Of a DNA stretch of 64,000 nt, positions 49,531-57,292 are shown one piece after another. The notes under the pieces were generated by a model. That model did no database searches. It was given only the letters and a program-made list of their open reading frames with translations, and was not told the DNA's origin. Source of the stretch: Vibrio ponticus (GTDB lineage Bacteria; Pseudomonadota; Gammaproteobacteria; Enterobacterales; Vibrionaceae); the NCBI RefSeq assembly GCF_009938225.1, contig NZ_AP019657.1:682001-746000 (forward strand). The letters are read 5' to 3'. Position numbers and translations under genes: made by a program. Numbering within the stretch: position 1 is the first letter of the stretch; every line of letters starts with the position of its first letter.

Positions 49531-49971
49531 ATGCAAACTAAAGAGCGTATTTTCCATGCCATCACCTTTGAAGCGGTTGCTCTAGCGATCATCATTCCTG
49601 CAACTGCCTTGATTACAGGCAAAGCGACGGGTGACTTAGCGATTGTGGGTATTGGCCTAAGTTTGTTTACTGTCGTTTGGAACTACTTTTACAACATCTT
49701 GTTTGATCGTTGGTTTGGTAGTGATCGTAGCAACCGATCTTTGAAGATGCGTATCGGGCATACGTTTGGCTTTGAAGGCGGTTTGATTTTCCTGACTGTG
49801 CCAACCATTGCTTGGTTCTTACAAATCAGTATTGGCGCGGCATTGTTGCTGGAAGCGGGATTCTTAGTCTTTTTCTTCTTCTATGCGACGGGCTTTAATA
49901 TGGCGTACGACCGCATTCAGCCTTACAAATGGTTATTCGGTCACAAAGCGAAGGCAACCGCTAAGGCTTAA
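49531..49971 (+). CDS. PACE-family efflux transporter (AceI-like)
   Basis: A 146-residue proteobacterial antimicrobial compound efflux pump with four membrane helices in two repeats. It shows all four family signatures: RIFHAITFEAVALA (1A, residues 6-19), WNYFYNILFDRW (1B, near 51-62), RIGHTFGFEGGLIF (2A, near 75-88) and FFYATGFNMAYDRI (2B, near 117-130). Such pumps expel biocides such as chlorhexidine and polyamines in Acinetobacter; the substrate in this organism is inferred only. It is divergent from the LysR regulator and ends at a bidirectional terminator. Confidence 0.93.
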   Translation: MQTKERIFHAITFEAVALAIIIPATALITGKATGDLAIVGIGLSLFTVVWNYFYNILFDRWFGSDRSNRSLKMRIGHTFGFEGGLIFLTVPTIAWFLQISIGAALLLEAGFLVFFFFYATGFNMAYDRIQPYKWLFGHKAKATAKA

Positions 49972-49989
49972 GCGTTTGGCGTGAGATAG

Positions 49990-50017
49990 CAAAAGAGCAC
50001 CGTTTGGTGCTCTTTTC
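49990..50017. terminator. Terminator after the efflux pump
   Basis: AAGAGCACC and GGTGCTCTT pair around GTTT, with T/A runs on both sides. It also serves the leftward 79-residue gene. Confidence 0.88.
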
Positions 50018-50028
50018 TTGTTTGGGGA

Positions 50029-50268
50029 TTATTTCGCGCTTTTCAGCACGCGTAAAATTTTATCCGCGTGTTCTGCTACCTCGATACCCTCGTCGGTTAG
50101 GTAGCCACCGTCTGGCAGTGTGCATAGACCTTTCTCGTAAAGGCGAGTCACTGCTTGTTGCATTTCTTCTGATGCGTCGCTATGAACTTTAATGCCAGTA
50201 GCTGCGCTACTAAGATCGAATTGCAGTAGCAAATTTAATTCAGATAGATGTTCTGGCAAGTATTTCAT
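50029..50268 (-). CDS. TIGR02647-type small conserved protein
   Basis: A 79-residue cytoplasmic protein of unknown function. I put the start at the ATG at 50268 (MKYLPEHLSELNLLLQFDLS), with AAGGAAC upstream; an ATG 8 codons earlier has no ribosome site. The sequence AATGIKVHSDASEEMQQAVT and LYEKGLCTLPDGGYLTDEGI is highly conserved in vibrios and pseudomonads as I recall the family. It has a winged-helix-like pattern but no clear DNA-binding residues. It faces the efflux pump tail. Confidence 0.78.
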   Translation of the reverse strand: MKYLPEHLSELNLLLQFDLSSAATGIKVHSDASEEMQQAVTRLYEKGLCTLPDGGYLTDEGIEVAEHADKILRVLKSAK

Positions 50269-50290
50269 GGTTTGTTCCTTATAGTTAGTC

Positions 50291-50479
50291 ATGCCAAGTG
50301 CTCGTCAGCCACTGTGGGTAATAAATAACCGTCTTCACTTAAGTGATGCGGTTGAGCGTCTTGGCTTAGCTCAAAGTACTGCGATTAGTGCGATGAAACA
50401 ACGTTATCTGATAAGAATTGTTATCTCGCCCATAAAAGTAGAATTTTGCATAACGGATGGCTTTATTATGAAAAATTAG
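50291..50479 (+). pseudogene. Possible remnant of a helix-turn-helix regulator
   Basis: A 62-codon frame whose first half, WVINNRLHLSDAVERLGLAQ followed by STAISAMKQ, has the pattern of the first helix-turn-helix of a LysR-type regulator, but there is no effector domain; the second half reads as random AT-rich sequence. It could be a decayed gene copy (the gene next to it in the other direction is a LysR), or chance. I see no ribosome site. Confidence 0.3.
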
Positions 50480-50724
50480 CCTAAAGAGCAGAAATAGCAA
50501 ATATTACACTTTTATTAAAATATCAAGTTGTTGATTTTATTTAAAATATTTGATTTTGGTTTAGTTCGGTTTAGCTAATTTTGTACGGTAATTTTCAATA
50601 TAACTCTGTGTGGTTAGTCTCGTTACAAACATTTTCAGTTAACTTAAAAATTAGCACTTGAATAAAGTCACATTTAGGAGGAGTATTCGCGACCACTTAT
50701 TAACCCGCTTCAAATTGTTAACCC
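50480..50724. promoter_or_regulatory. focA upstream region
   Basis: 245 AT-rich bases between the remnant and focA. A purine-rich TAGGAGGAG at 50676-50684 lies too far (about 40 bases) from the focA ATG to be its ribosome site and might serve an unseen upstream start or leader. No perfect FNR palindrome is present. Confidence 0.35.
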
Positions 50725-51579
50725 ATGATAAACTTAAACCAATTTGACTCTCTATTGCCGCCACAAATGGCTGAACGCGCAGCGGAAATTGGCCTAGGCA
50801 AAGCAACTAAAGATCCAATGAAATCTCTATTACTGGCAATCTCAGCTGGTATTCACATTGGTATCGCTTTCATCTTTTATACCACAGTAACGACCGGTGC
50901 TTCCGACATGGCTTGGGGCATGAGTCGCTTAATTGGTGGTATCGCCTTCAGTTTAGGTTTGATCCTTGTTGTTGTAACAGGGGGAGAGCTATTTACCAGT
51001 TCGGTATTGACTCTAGTTGCCCGCGCAAGCGGTAAGATCACTTGGGGTATGCTGTTTAAAAACTGGGTAGTGGTGTATATAGGTAACCTGATTGGTGCGT
51101 TGTTGCTGGTTGGTTGTATGCTAGTCACCAAACAGTACATGTTCGGTCATGGGGAAGTGGGCTTAAATGCGATGGCAATATCGCAGCATAAGTTGCACCA
51201 CGGTTTCTTCCAAGCCGTTGCGCTTGGCATTATGTGTAACGTACTCGTCTGTATTGCGGTGTGGATGACGTTCAGTGGTCGCACTTTAACAGATAAGATC
51301 ATGGTCATGATCCTGCCGGTGGCAATGTTTGTCTCAGCGGGTTTTGAGCACTGTATTGCGAACATGTTCCAAGTCCCAATGGCAATTGGCATCAAATACT
51401 TTGCACCGGCTGAGTTTTGGCAAATGACCGGGGCGAACATCGCGGACTACGCGGATCTAAATCTGGTTGATTTTATCCTGAACAACCTGATCCCAGTTAC
51501 ATTAGGCAACATTATTGGTGGCGGATTGTTCGTTGGTATGTGGTACTGGCTAATCTACTTACGTGATGATATTCACTGA
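50725..51579 (+). CDS. focA: Formate transporter FocA
   Basis: Pentameric formate/nitrite channel-type transporter in the inner membrane. The 284-residue protein has six membrane helices and the family signatures AAEIGLGKATKDPMKSLLLA near 16-35 (N-terminal helix), GGELFTSSVLTLVARASGKI near 92-111, and KLHHGFFQAVALGIMCNVLV near 158-177. The channel His and Thr residues are within HHGFFQA (H161/H162) and TGGELFTSS. It is monocistronic; pflB is not adjacent. FocA rather than NirC is chosen from length and the N-terminal region. Confidence 0.88.
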   Translation: MINLNQFDSLLPPQMAERAAEIGLGKATKDPMKSLLLAISAGIHIGIAFIFYTTVTTGASDMAWGMSRLIGGIAFSLGLILVVVTGGELFTSSVLTLVARASGKITWGMLFKNWVVVYIGNLIGALLLVGCMLVTKQYMFGHGEVGLNAMAISQHKLHHGFFQAVALGIMCNVLVCIAVWMTFSGRTLTDKIMVMILPVAMFVSAGFEHCIANMFQVPMAIGIKYFAPAEFWQMTGANIADYADLNLVDFILNNLIPVTLGNIIGGGLFVGMWYWLIYLRDDIH

Positions 51580-51601
51580 TATACCGTTCCACTTAAATGC
51601 T

Positions 51602-51630
51602 AAAAGGCTCGCCATGCGAGCCTTTTTTTT
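51602..51630 (+). terminator. focA terminator
   Basis: AAAGGCTCGC and GCGAGCCTTT pair around CAT, followed by T residues. Confidence 0.88.
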
Positions 51631-51639
51631 ATCACTTGA

Positions 51640-51786
51640 TTAGCGCTTTGCGTAATAGAAAAGCCGCTCTGAAGTCGTGATCTCTTTGGGCTCATCTACA
51701 AGCCAGTTCTTTTCCTCATCCTTATTCATTTCTAACTCACTATACAGATAGAGAGGCAAGTCAGTATCCATCATCGTTGGCAGCAT
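51640..51786 (-). CDS. Small ORF of 48 codons
   Basis: A short open frame from an ATG at 51786 to TAA at 51640-51642, preceded by AGGGAAC at a workable distance. The product has 48 residues, begins MLPTMMDTDLPLYLYSELEM and ends TTSERLFYYAKR; it is acidic in the middle (NKDEEKNWLVDEPKE). I do not recognise a family. Its position alone between two terminator-like regions, its ribosome site and the non-random composition suggest a real gene, but chance cannot be excluded. Antisense overlap: none. Confidence 0.5.
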   Translation of the reverse strand: MLPTMMDTDLPLYLYSELEMNKDEEKNWLVDEPKEITTSERLFYYAKR

Positions 51787-51944
51787 CGAAGTTCCCTTTA
51801 TCCACATGATTGATGTTCAATCTAGGTCGACTTAATTGCAACTTGATGACAAATTCGGTGGATAGAAAATGATCTTTTCCATTTCTGCCTACAGCCTTAT
51901 CCACAGATTCTGTGGATAAGATCTTAAACAACTAAAAATATAGA

Positions 51945-52736
51945 CTATTTATTGCCCATATTGACCAAAACTCTGCCGTTTGGATGAATGCAACTGTTTA
52001 TGCACAGCGTCAAGGTAATGGCGATGGAAATAGAGAGCATGACAAAGATAGCGACCATGATCATCAGTTGATATTTAATCGCAATCATTGGGCTAGCTCC
52101 GCCGAGGATTTGCCCGGTCATCATCCCCGGTAGTGTCACAAGACCTGTGGTACTCATAGAGGCGAGGGAAGGTGCGAGCGACTTCTGTAGGGCTTCTCTA
52201 ATAAATGGCAGTGTGGCATAGCGAGGAGACGCGCCTAGCGATATCGCGCCCTCATATTCTGCTTTGCGTTGCTCAAGGCTTGTAAATACATTTTGTAATG
52301 CAACAATGTTGCCGCTTAGGCAATTGCCCAGCAGCATACCAGCTAAAGGAATCAGGTATTGGGCGTTGTAGAACGGCGTGGGTTTGATGATCATTAAGCA
52401 AATCACACTAAGCAGGGGCAATAACCCGACAAGTAGCCCCGCTATAACCGGCAACATCACTTTGCTTTTCGGCAGTTTTGCTTTACTGACGATTGAGCTT
52501 GCGCCAATCATTATCATCGCAACTAACCAAGCTAAATTTATAATCAAGTTATTGATATTAAATAGATATTCTAAGTAAATCCCGACAAGAGCGAGTTGTA
52601 TCGTCATTCGAGCAACACTGATGATTAGCTCTTTTTCTATCTTTAATTGTAAGTAGCGACTGAGTGCAAAAGGGATGAGTAGCGTGGTAAAAAATAGCGC
52701 TAATACTGACCAATGAATATCGACAACAGATGACAT
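51945..52736 (-). CDS. fetB: FetB-type ABC permease (UPF0014)
   Basis: A 263-residue inner-membrane protein with about seven helices, matching the FetB/YbbM family; E. coli FetAB exports iron and protects from oxidative stress. Motifs: LSRYLQLKIEKELIISVARM near 22-41, LIPLAGMLLGNCLSGNIVAL near 129-148, RKAEYEGAISLGASPRYATL near 160, and MSTTGLVTLPGMMTGQILGG near 198-217. I set the start at the ATG at 52736 with GGGAG upstream. The ATPase partner fetA is not beside it, which is unusual for this pair. Confidence 0.82.
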   Translation of the reverse strand: MSSVVDIHWSVLALFFTTLLIPFALSRYLQLKIEKELIISVARMTIQLALVGIYLEYLFNINNLIINLAWLVAMIMIGASSIVSKAKLPKSKVMLPVIAGLLVGLLPLLSVICLMIIKPTPFYNAQYLIPLAGMLLGNCLSGNIVALQNVFTSLEQRKAEYEGAISLGASPRYATLPFIREALQKSLAPSLASMSTTGLVTLPGMMTGQILGGASPMIAIKYQLMIMVAIFVMLSISIAITLTLCINSCIHPNGRVLVNMGNK

Positions 52737-53174
52737 AATTCTTCTCCCTGAATTGGGCAAATTGTACCGCAAAACGGGTCTTTTTCAGGTGGATTTTTTT
52801 GTTTACATCAGTTTCTCGGCAAGAATTAAAATGTTACCTATTATTAACAAGTGACTAACTTAAATGGAGATTTCTGCGAAAAGAAGCTGTAAAATTCGAC
52901 AGATTTTCATGTGATACAGATCACATCTAACTGCGAGTTCATGATAGAAATGCTGTTAACATATTTTAATAAAAATAGGTATTTTTACACATGAATTTTT
53001 ATTCGAACACATCTCTGTATCAACTCAAAAAAGTAGTGATTAAAAGGGCTTGAAGAGGAGTAATTGATTGAACCCTATAAAGAGTATGGTCTAAAATTTT
53101 TATCAGAAACAGTCGAACAGTCAGTTCTAATTGCGGGGCTGATAAATAACACTAAGTACACGATAGGCAAATGT
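52737..53174 (+). promoter_or_regulatory. fetB-torE divergent region
   Basis: 438 bases. It includes a perfect CRP-type palindrome at 52910-52925, a TorR-box-like decamer CTGTTAACAT at 52953-52962 (8 of 10 matches with CTGTTCATAT), and GAGGAG at 53055-53060 before two alternative TTG codons, at 53064 (in frame with torE, 3 bases away) and 53068 (a possible 8-codon leader peptide). The torECA promoter should lie here. Confidence 0.5.
52910..52925. promoter_or_regulatory. Perfect CRP-type palindrome before torE
   Basis: TGTGA-TACAGA-TCACA, with one extra matched pair at each end (ATGTGA...TCACAT), the ideal CRP half-sites. It is about 265 bases before the torE start. Confidence 0.75.
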
Positions 53175-53354
53175 ATGAGTGATGTTAACAAAATTGAGAG
53201 TGGTGAAAAACGCTCACTGGAGTGGAAATCTTTCCTCTTCATTGCAGTTGTTCTCTTCCCAATTCTAAGTGTGGCGTTCGTAGGCGGCTACGGATTTATT
53301 GTTTGGGCACTACAAGTGTTCTTCTTTGGTCCTCCAGGCGCACACGGCATGTAA
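53175..53354 (+). CDS. torE: TorE, small membrane protein of the TMAO reductase operon
   Basis: A 59-residue inner-membrane protein of the NapE/TorE family; found in Tor operons of Shewanella and vibrios, of unproven function. It has an N-terminal polar part (MSDVNKIESGEKRSLEWKSF), one strong membrane helix (residues 18-46) and the end FFGPPGAHGM. I chose the ATG at 53175 to match the family's ~60-residue length. A 96-codon frame from a TTG at 53064 has the better ribosome site (GAGGAG) but a non-conserved N-terminus. It is 50 bases before torC. Confidence 0.8.
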   Translation: MSDVNKIESGEKRSLEWKSFLFIAVVLFPILSVAFVGGYGFIVWALQVFFFGPPGAHGM

Positions 53355-53404
53355 GCCGTTGAGCTCATGTACACACTTTTGAAAAGATTTTAAGAGAGCA
53401 AGCA

Positions 53405-54589
53405 ATGAAATCATTAATCATTAAACTGTGGCGCACAATGACGCGTCCAGCGGTTCATATCAGCCTTGGTGTTCTAACCATGGGTGGTTTTATCGCTGGT
53501 GTTATCTTCTGGGGTGGTTTTAACACTGCACTAGAAGTGACTAACACAGAGAAATTCTGTATCAGCTGTCACACTATGCGTGACAACGTATACGTTGAAC
53601 TACAAGAAACCGTTCACTGGAAAAACCACTCTGGTGTTCGCGCGACTTGTCCAGACTGTCACGTTCCACACAACTGGACTGACAAAATTGCACGTAAGAT
53701 GCAGGCTTCTAAAGAAGTATTTGCACAAGTATTTGGCAACTACGACGAACCAGGTGTTTTTGAAGAGCGCCGTATCGAACTTGCTAAACACGAATGGGAT
53801 CGTTTCTCGGCAAACAAATCTCTAGAGTGTAAAAACTGTCACAACTACAACTCAATGGACTTCGAGCAAATGTCTCCAACAGCTCGTATCCAAATGAAGC
53901 AGGCTGCTGAGAAAGATCAGAGCTGTGTAGACTGTCACAAAGGTATCGCGCACAAACTTCCAGCGGGTATGGATAGCATTGGCGGTATCGTAGGCGACCT
54001 AGAAGCACTAGCTTCAAACACTAACTACGATGTTGGTCAAACTCTAGTGAGCGTTCGTCACCTACCTATCTACTTCGATGACAAAGGCGAGAAAGAAGCA
54101 GGTCTTCTAAACCCAGCGTCAGAAGTAAAAGTAATTGCTGACAAAGGCGATTACGCTGAAGTTGAGATTGACGGCTGGCGTAAAGCGAAAGGCTTTGGTC
54201 GCGTAATCCAAGCTGACTTCGGTAAAAACATCGCAGTGGCATCTCTTCTTAAAGAAGCATCAACAGACAGCAATGTTGTGACTACTGGTGAGAAGAAAGT
54301 TGACGAACTAACTGGTCTTCCTTGGGAGAAAGTGGCAGCGAAAGTATGGATCAAGAAAGAGTCTATGCTAAACGACATCACGCCAGTTTGGGAAAAATCA
54401 GCTGAAGCATACAAAACTAACTGTTCAGTATGTCACACTCAACCTGCTGAAGCGCACTTCGATGCGAACACTTGGCCAGGTATGTTTGACGGTATGCTTG
54501 CATTCGTTAACCTAGACACAGACAGCGAAGCATTGATTCTGAAGTATCTACAAATGCACTCTTCAGATTTCGCTGAAGGTCACCACTAA
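53405..54589 (+). CDS. torC: Pentaheme c-type cytochrome TorC
   Basis: Membrane-anchored cytochrome that passes electrons from the quinol pool to periplasmic TorA. The 394-residue protein has an N-terminal helix (residues 15-37) and five CxxCH haem sites: CISCH, CPDCH, CKNCH, CVDCH in the NapC/NirT-like part (residues 45-185) and CSVCH in the C-terminal TorC-specific domain (about 341-345). LRRLPI-type His ligands are spread between. The gene is between torE and torA, all rightward. Codon use is strongly biased, as in torA, consistent with high induced expression. Confidence 0.95.
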   Translation: MKSLIIKLWRTMTRPAVHISLGVLTMGGFIAGVIFWGGFNTALEVTNTEKFCISCHTMRDNVYVELQETVHWKNHSGVRATCPDCHVPHNWTDKIARKMQASKEVFAQVFGNYDEPGVFEERRIELAKHEWDRFSANKSLECKNCHNYNSMDFEQMSPTARIQMKQAAEKDQSCVDCHKGIAHKLPAGMDSIGGIVGDLEALASNTNYDVGQTLVSVRHLPIYFDDKGEKEAGLLNPASEVKVIADKGDYAEVEIDGWRKAKGFGRVIQADFGKNIAVASLLKEASTDSNVVTTGEKKVDELTGLPWEKVAAKVWIKKESMLNDITPVWEKSAEAYKTNCSVCHTQPAEAHFDANTWPGMFDGMLAFVNLDTDSEALILKYLQMHSSDFAEGHH

Positions 54590-54614
54590 TAAGCGTCGGA
54601 TGGAGTAATTTTTA

Positions 54615-57077
54615 ATGGCTATTACACGAAGAAGTTTTCTTAAAGGCGTAGCAACGACAAGTGCAGCGACTGTAATTGGTCCTAGCTTATTAGCGTCTGC
54701 TTCGGCTAGTGCAGCTGAGACTACTGGTACTTGGAAAGTAACAGGTTCTCACTGGGGCGCGTTCCGCGCCCACATCTACGCGGGTAAAGTTCAAGAGATC
54801 AAACCGCTAGAACTAGATAAGAACCCAACTGAGATGCTTAACGGTATCAAAGGTATTATCTACAGCCCATCACGTGTACGTTACCCAATGGTACGTCTAG
54901 ACTGGCTGAAAAAACACAAGTACAGCGCTGAGACTCGCGGTAACAACCGTTTCATCCGTGTAACTTGGGATGAAGCGCTAGACCTGTTCTACCGTGAACT
55001 AGAACGCGTACAAAAAGACTACGGTCCATGGGCTCTACACGCAGGTCAAACTGGTTGGAACCAAACTGGTGCATTCAACAACTGTACAGCGCACATGCAA
55101 CGTGCAGTAGGTATGCATGGTAACTTCATCACTAAAGTAGGCGACTACTCTACTGGTGCTGGTCAAACCATCATGCCTTACGTACTAGGTTCAACAGAAG
55201 TTTACGCTCAAGGTACATCTTGGTCAGAGATCCTAGAGAACTCAGACAACATCGTCCTATGGGCAAACGACCCAGTGAAAAACCTACAAGTAGGTTGGAA
55301 CTGTGAAACTCACGAGTCGTTTAAGTACCTAGCACAGCTAAAAGAAAAAGTAGCGAAGGGTGAAATCAACGTTCTTTCTGTAGACCCAGTTAAGAACAAG
55401 ACTCAACGTTACCTAGAGAACGATCACCTGTACATCAACCCGATGACAGACGTGGCGTTCATGCTTGCTGTAGCTCACACGCTTTACAACGAAAACCTTT
55501 ACGACAAGAAGTTCATTGAAACTTACTGTCTAGGTTTCGAAGACTTTATCGGTTACGTTCAAGGCGAAACCAAAGATAAAGTAGTTAAGACTCCTGAGTG
55601 GGCGGAAGAGATCTGTGGCGTTAAAGCTGACAAGATCCGCGAATTCGCACGCATGCTAGTAAACGGTCGTACACAGATCCTTATGGGTTGGTGTATCCAA
55701 CGTCAAGAGCACGGTGAACAGCCATACTGGGCAGCAGCAGTAGTTGCAGCAATGGTTGGTCAAATCGGTCTACCTGGCGGTGGTATCTCTTACGGTCACC
55801 ACTACTCAAGTATCGGTGTACCTTCAACTGGTTTTGCTGGTCCTGGTGGTTTCCCTCGTAACCTAGATACAGGTATGAAACCAAAATGGGACAACAACGA
55901 CTTTAACGGTTACAGCCGCACGATCCCTGTTGCGCGTTGGATCGACTGTCTACTAGAACCAGGTAAAGAGATCCGTTACAACGGCGGTAAAGTAATCCTG
56001 CCAGACTTCAAGATGATGGTGATCTCGGGTAACAACCCATGGCACCACCACCAAGATCGTAACCGCATGAAGAAAGCATTTAAGAAGCTTCAGACTGTGG
56101 TAACTATCGAGTTTGCTTGGACTGCAACATGTCGTTTCTCTGATATCGTACTTCCTGCATGTACACAGTGGGAACGTAACGACATCGACGTATACGGTTC
56201 TTACTCGAACAAAGGTCTAGTGGCGATGCACCGTCTAGTAGACCCACTGTTCCAATCTAAGCCAGACTTCCAAATCATGAGTGAACTAACTCAACGCTTT
56301 GGTCGTCGTGACGAGTACACTCGTGGCATGAGCGAAATGGAATGGATCGAGAGCCTATACAACGATTGTAAAGAAGCGAACAAAGGTAAGTTCGAAATGC
56401 CAGAATTCGCAGAGTTCTGGAAAGAGAGCGTACTAGACTTCGGTGAAGGTAAACCTTGGGTTCGTCACGCGGACTTCCGCCAAGACCCTGAGATCAACCC
56501 ACTAGGTACTCCGTCTGGCTTTATCGAGATCACTTCTCGTAAGATCGGCCGTTACGGTTACGAACACTGTCAAGAGCACCCAATGTGGTTCGAAAAGACA
56601 GAACGTTCACACGGTGGTCCTGGTTCTGAGAAACACCCGTTCTGGCTACAATCTTGCCACCCAGACAAGCGTCTGCACTCACAAATGTGTGAGTCAGAAG
56701 AGTTCCGCGCAACTTACGCTGTTCAAGGTCGCGAGCCTGTATACATCAACCCTCTTGATGCAAAAGAAAAAGGCATCAAAGATGGTGATCTAGTACGCGT
56801 GTTTAACGACCGTGGTCAGCTAATGGCTGGTGCTGTACTAACTGACAGCTACCCACGTGGTGTTATCCGTATCGAAGAAGGTGCATGGTACGGTCCTCTT
56901 AACGAGAAAGAGGGCGCAATCTGTACTTACGGCGATCCAAACACACTAACGCTAGATATCGGCTCTTCTGAGCTAGCTCAAGCAACGTCTGCAAACACTT
57001 GTATCGTTGACTTTGAGAAGTTCAAAGGCAAAGTACCACCAGTAACTTCATTCGGTGGTCCAATCGAAGTTGCTTAA
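54615..57077 (+). CDS. torA: Trimethylamine-N-oxide reductase TorA
   Basis: Periplasmic molybdoenzyme that reduces TMAO to trimethylamine in anaerobic respiration. The 820-residue protein starts with a Tat signal (RRSFLKG at residues 5-11, cleavage near SASAAE at about 34) and has the bis-MGD molybdopterin oxidoreductase fold of the DMSO reductase family. The likely Mo-ligand serine is in [11 protein letters not shown] near residue 180. Other motifs are [20 protein letters not shown] near 357-376, and the C-terminal dinucleotide-binding domain. The TorD chaperone is encoded at 16135-16803. A terminator ends the operon. Confidence 0.97.
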   Translation: MAITRRSFLKGVATTSAATVIGPSLLASASASAAETTGTWKVTGSHWGAFRAHIYAGKVQEIKPLELDKNPTEMLNGIKGIIYSPSRVRYPMVRLDWLKKHKYSAETRGNNRFIRVTWDEALDLFYRELERVQKDYGPWALHAGQTGWNQTGAFNNCTAHMQRAVGMHGNFITKVGDYSTGAGQTIMPYVLGSTEVYAQGTSWSEILENSDNIVLWANDPVKNLQVGWNCETHESFKYLAQLKEKVAKGEINVLSVDPVKNKTQRYLENDHLYINPMTDVAFMLAVAHTLYNENLYDKKFIETYCLGFEDFIGYVQGETKDKVVKTPEWAEEICGVKADKIREFARMLVNGRTQILMGWCIQRQEHGEQPYWAAAVVAAMVGQIGLPGGGISYGHHYSSIGVPSTGFAGPGGFPRNLDTGMKPKWDNNDFNGYSRTIPVARWIDCLLEPGKEIRYNGGKVILPDFKMMVISGNNPWHHHQDRNRMKKAFKKLQTVVTIEFAWTATCRFSDIVLPACTQWERNDIDVYGSYSNKGLVAMHRLVDPLFQSKPDFQIMSELTQRFGRRDEYTRGMSEMEWIESLYNDCKEANKGKFEMPEFAEFWKESVLDFGEGKPWVRHADFRQDPEINPLGTPSGFIEITSRKIGRYGYEHCQEHPMWFEKTERSHGGPGSEKHPFWLQSCHPDKRLHSQMCESEEFRATYAVQGREPVYINPLDAKEKGIKDGDLVRVFNDRGQLMAGAVLTDSYPRGVIRIEEGAWYGPLNEKEGAICTYGDPNTLTLDIGSSELAQATSANTCIVDFEKFKGKVPPVTSFGGPIEVA

Positions 57078-57100
57078 TAGCAAATTTGATTAAGCGTGAT

Positions 57101-57128
57101 AAAAACCAGCCTTCGGGCTGGTTTTTTT
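57101..57128 (+). terminator. torECA terminator
   Basis: AAAAACCAGCC and GGCTGGTTTTT pair around the stable TTCG loop, followed by T residues. Confidence 0.92.
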
Positions 57129-57292
57129 ATGCCTGTTGCAACATGGATGCGTCTTTTGTCACGCGAAGTTCTAGTACGAAAGAACTGTTATTTGGAAAAC
57201 GTGAGTCACATAAAATTAATATATCTACATTTCATAGACTTACTTTTAATGAGGTGATTTAATCCTGCGCTACTGTTTTGTAGAGCTTGCTT

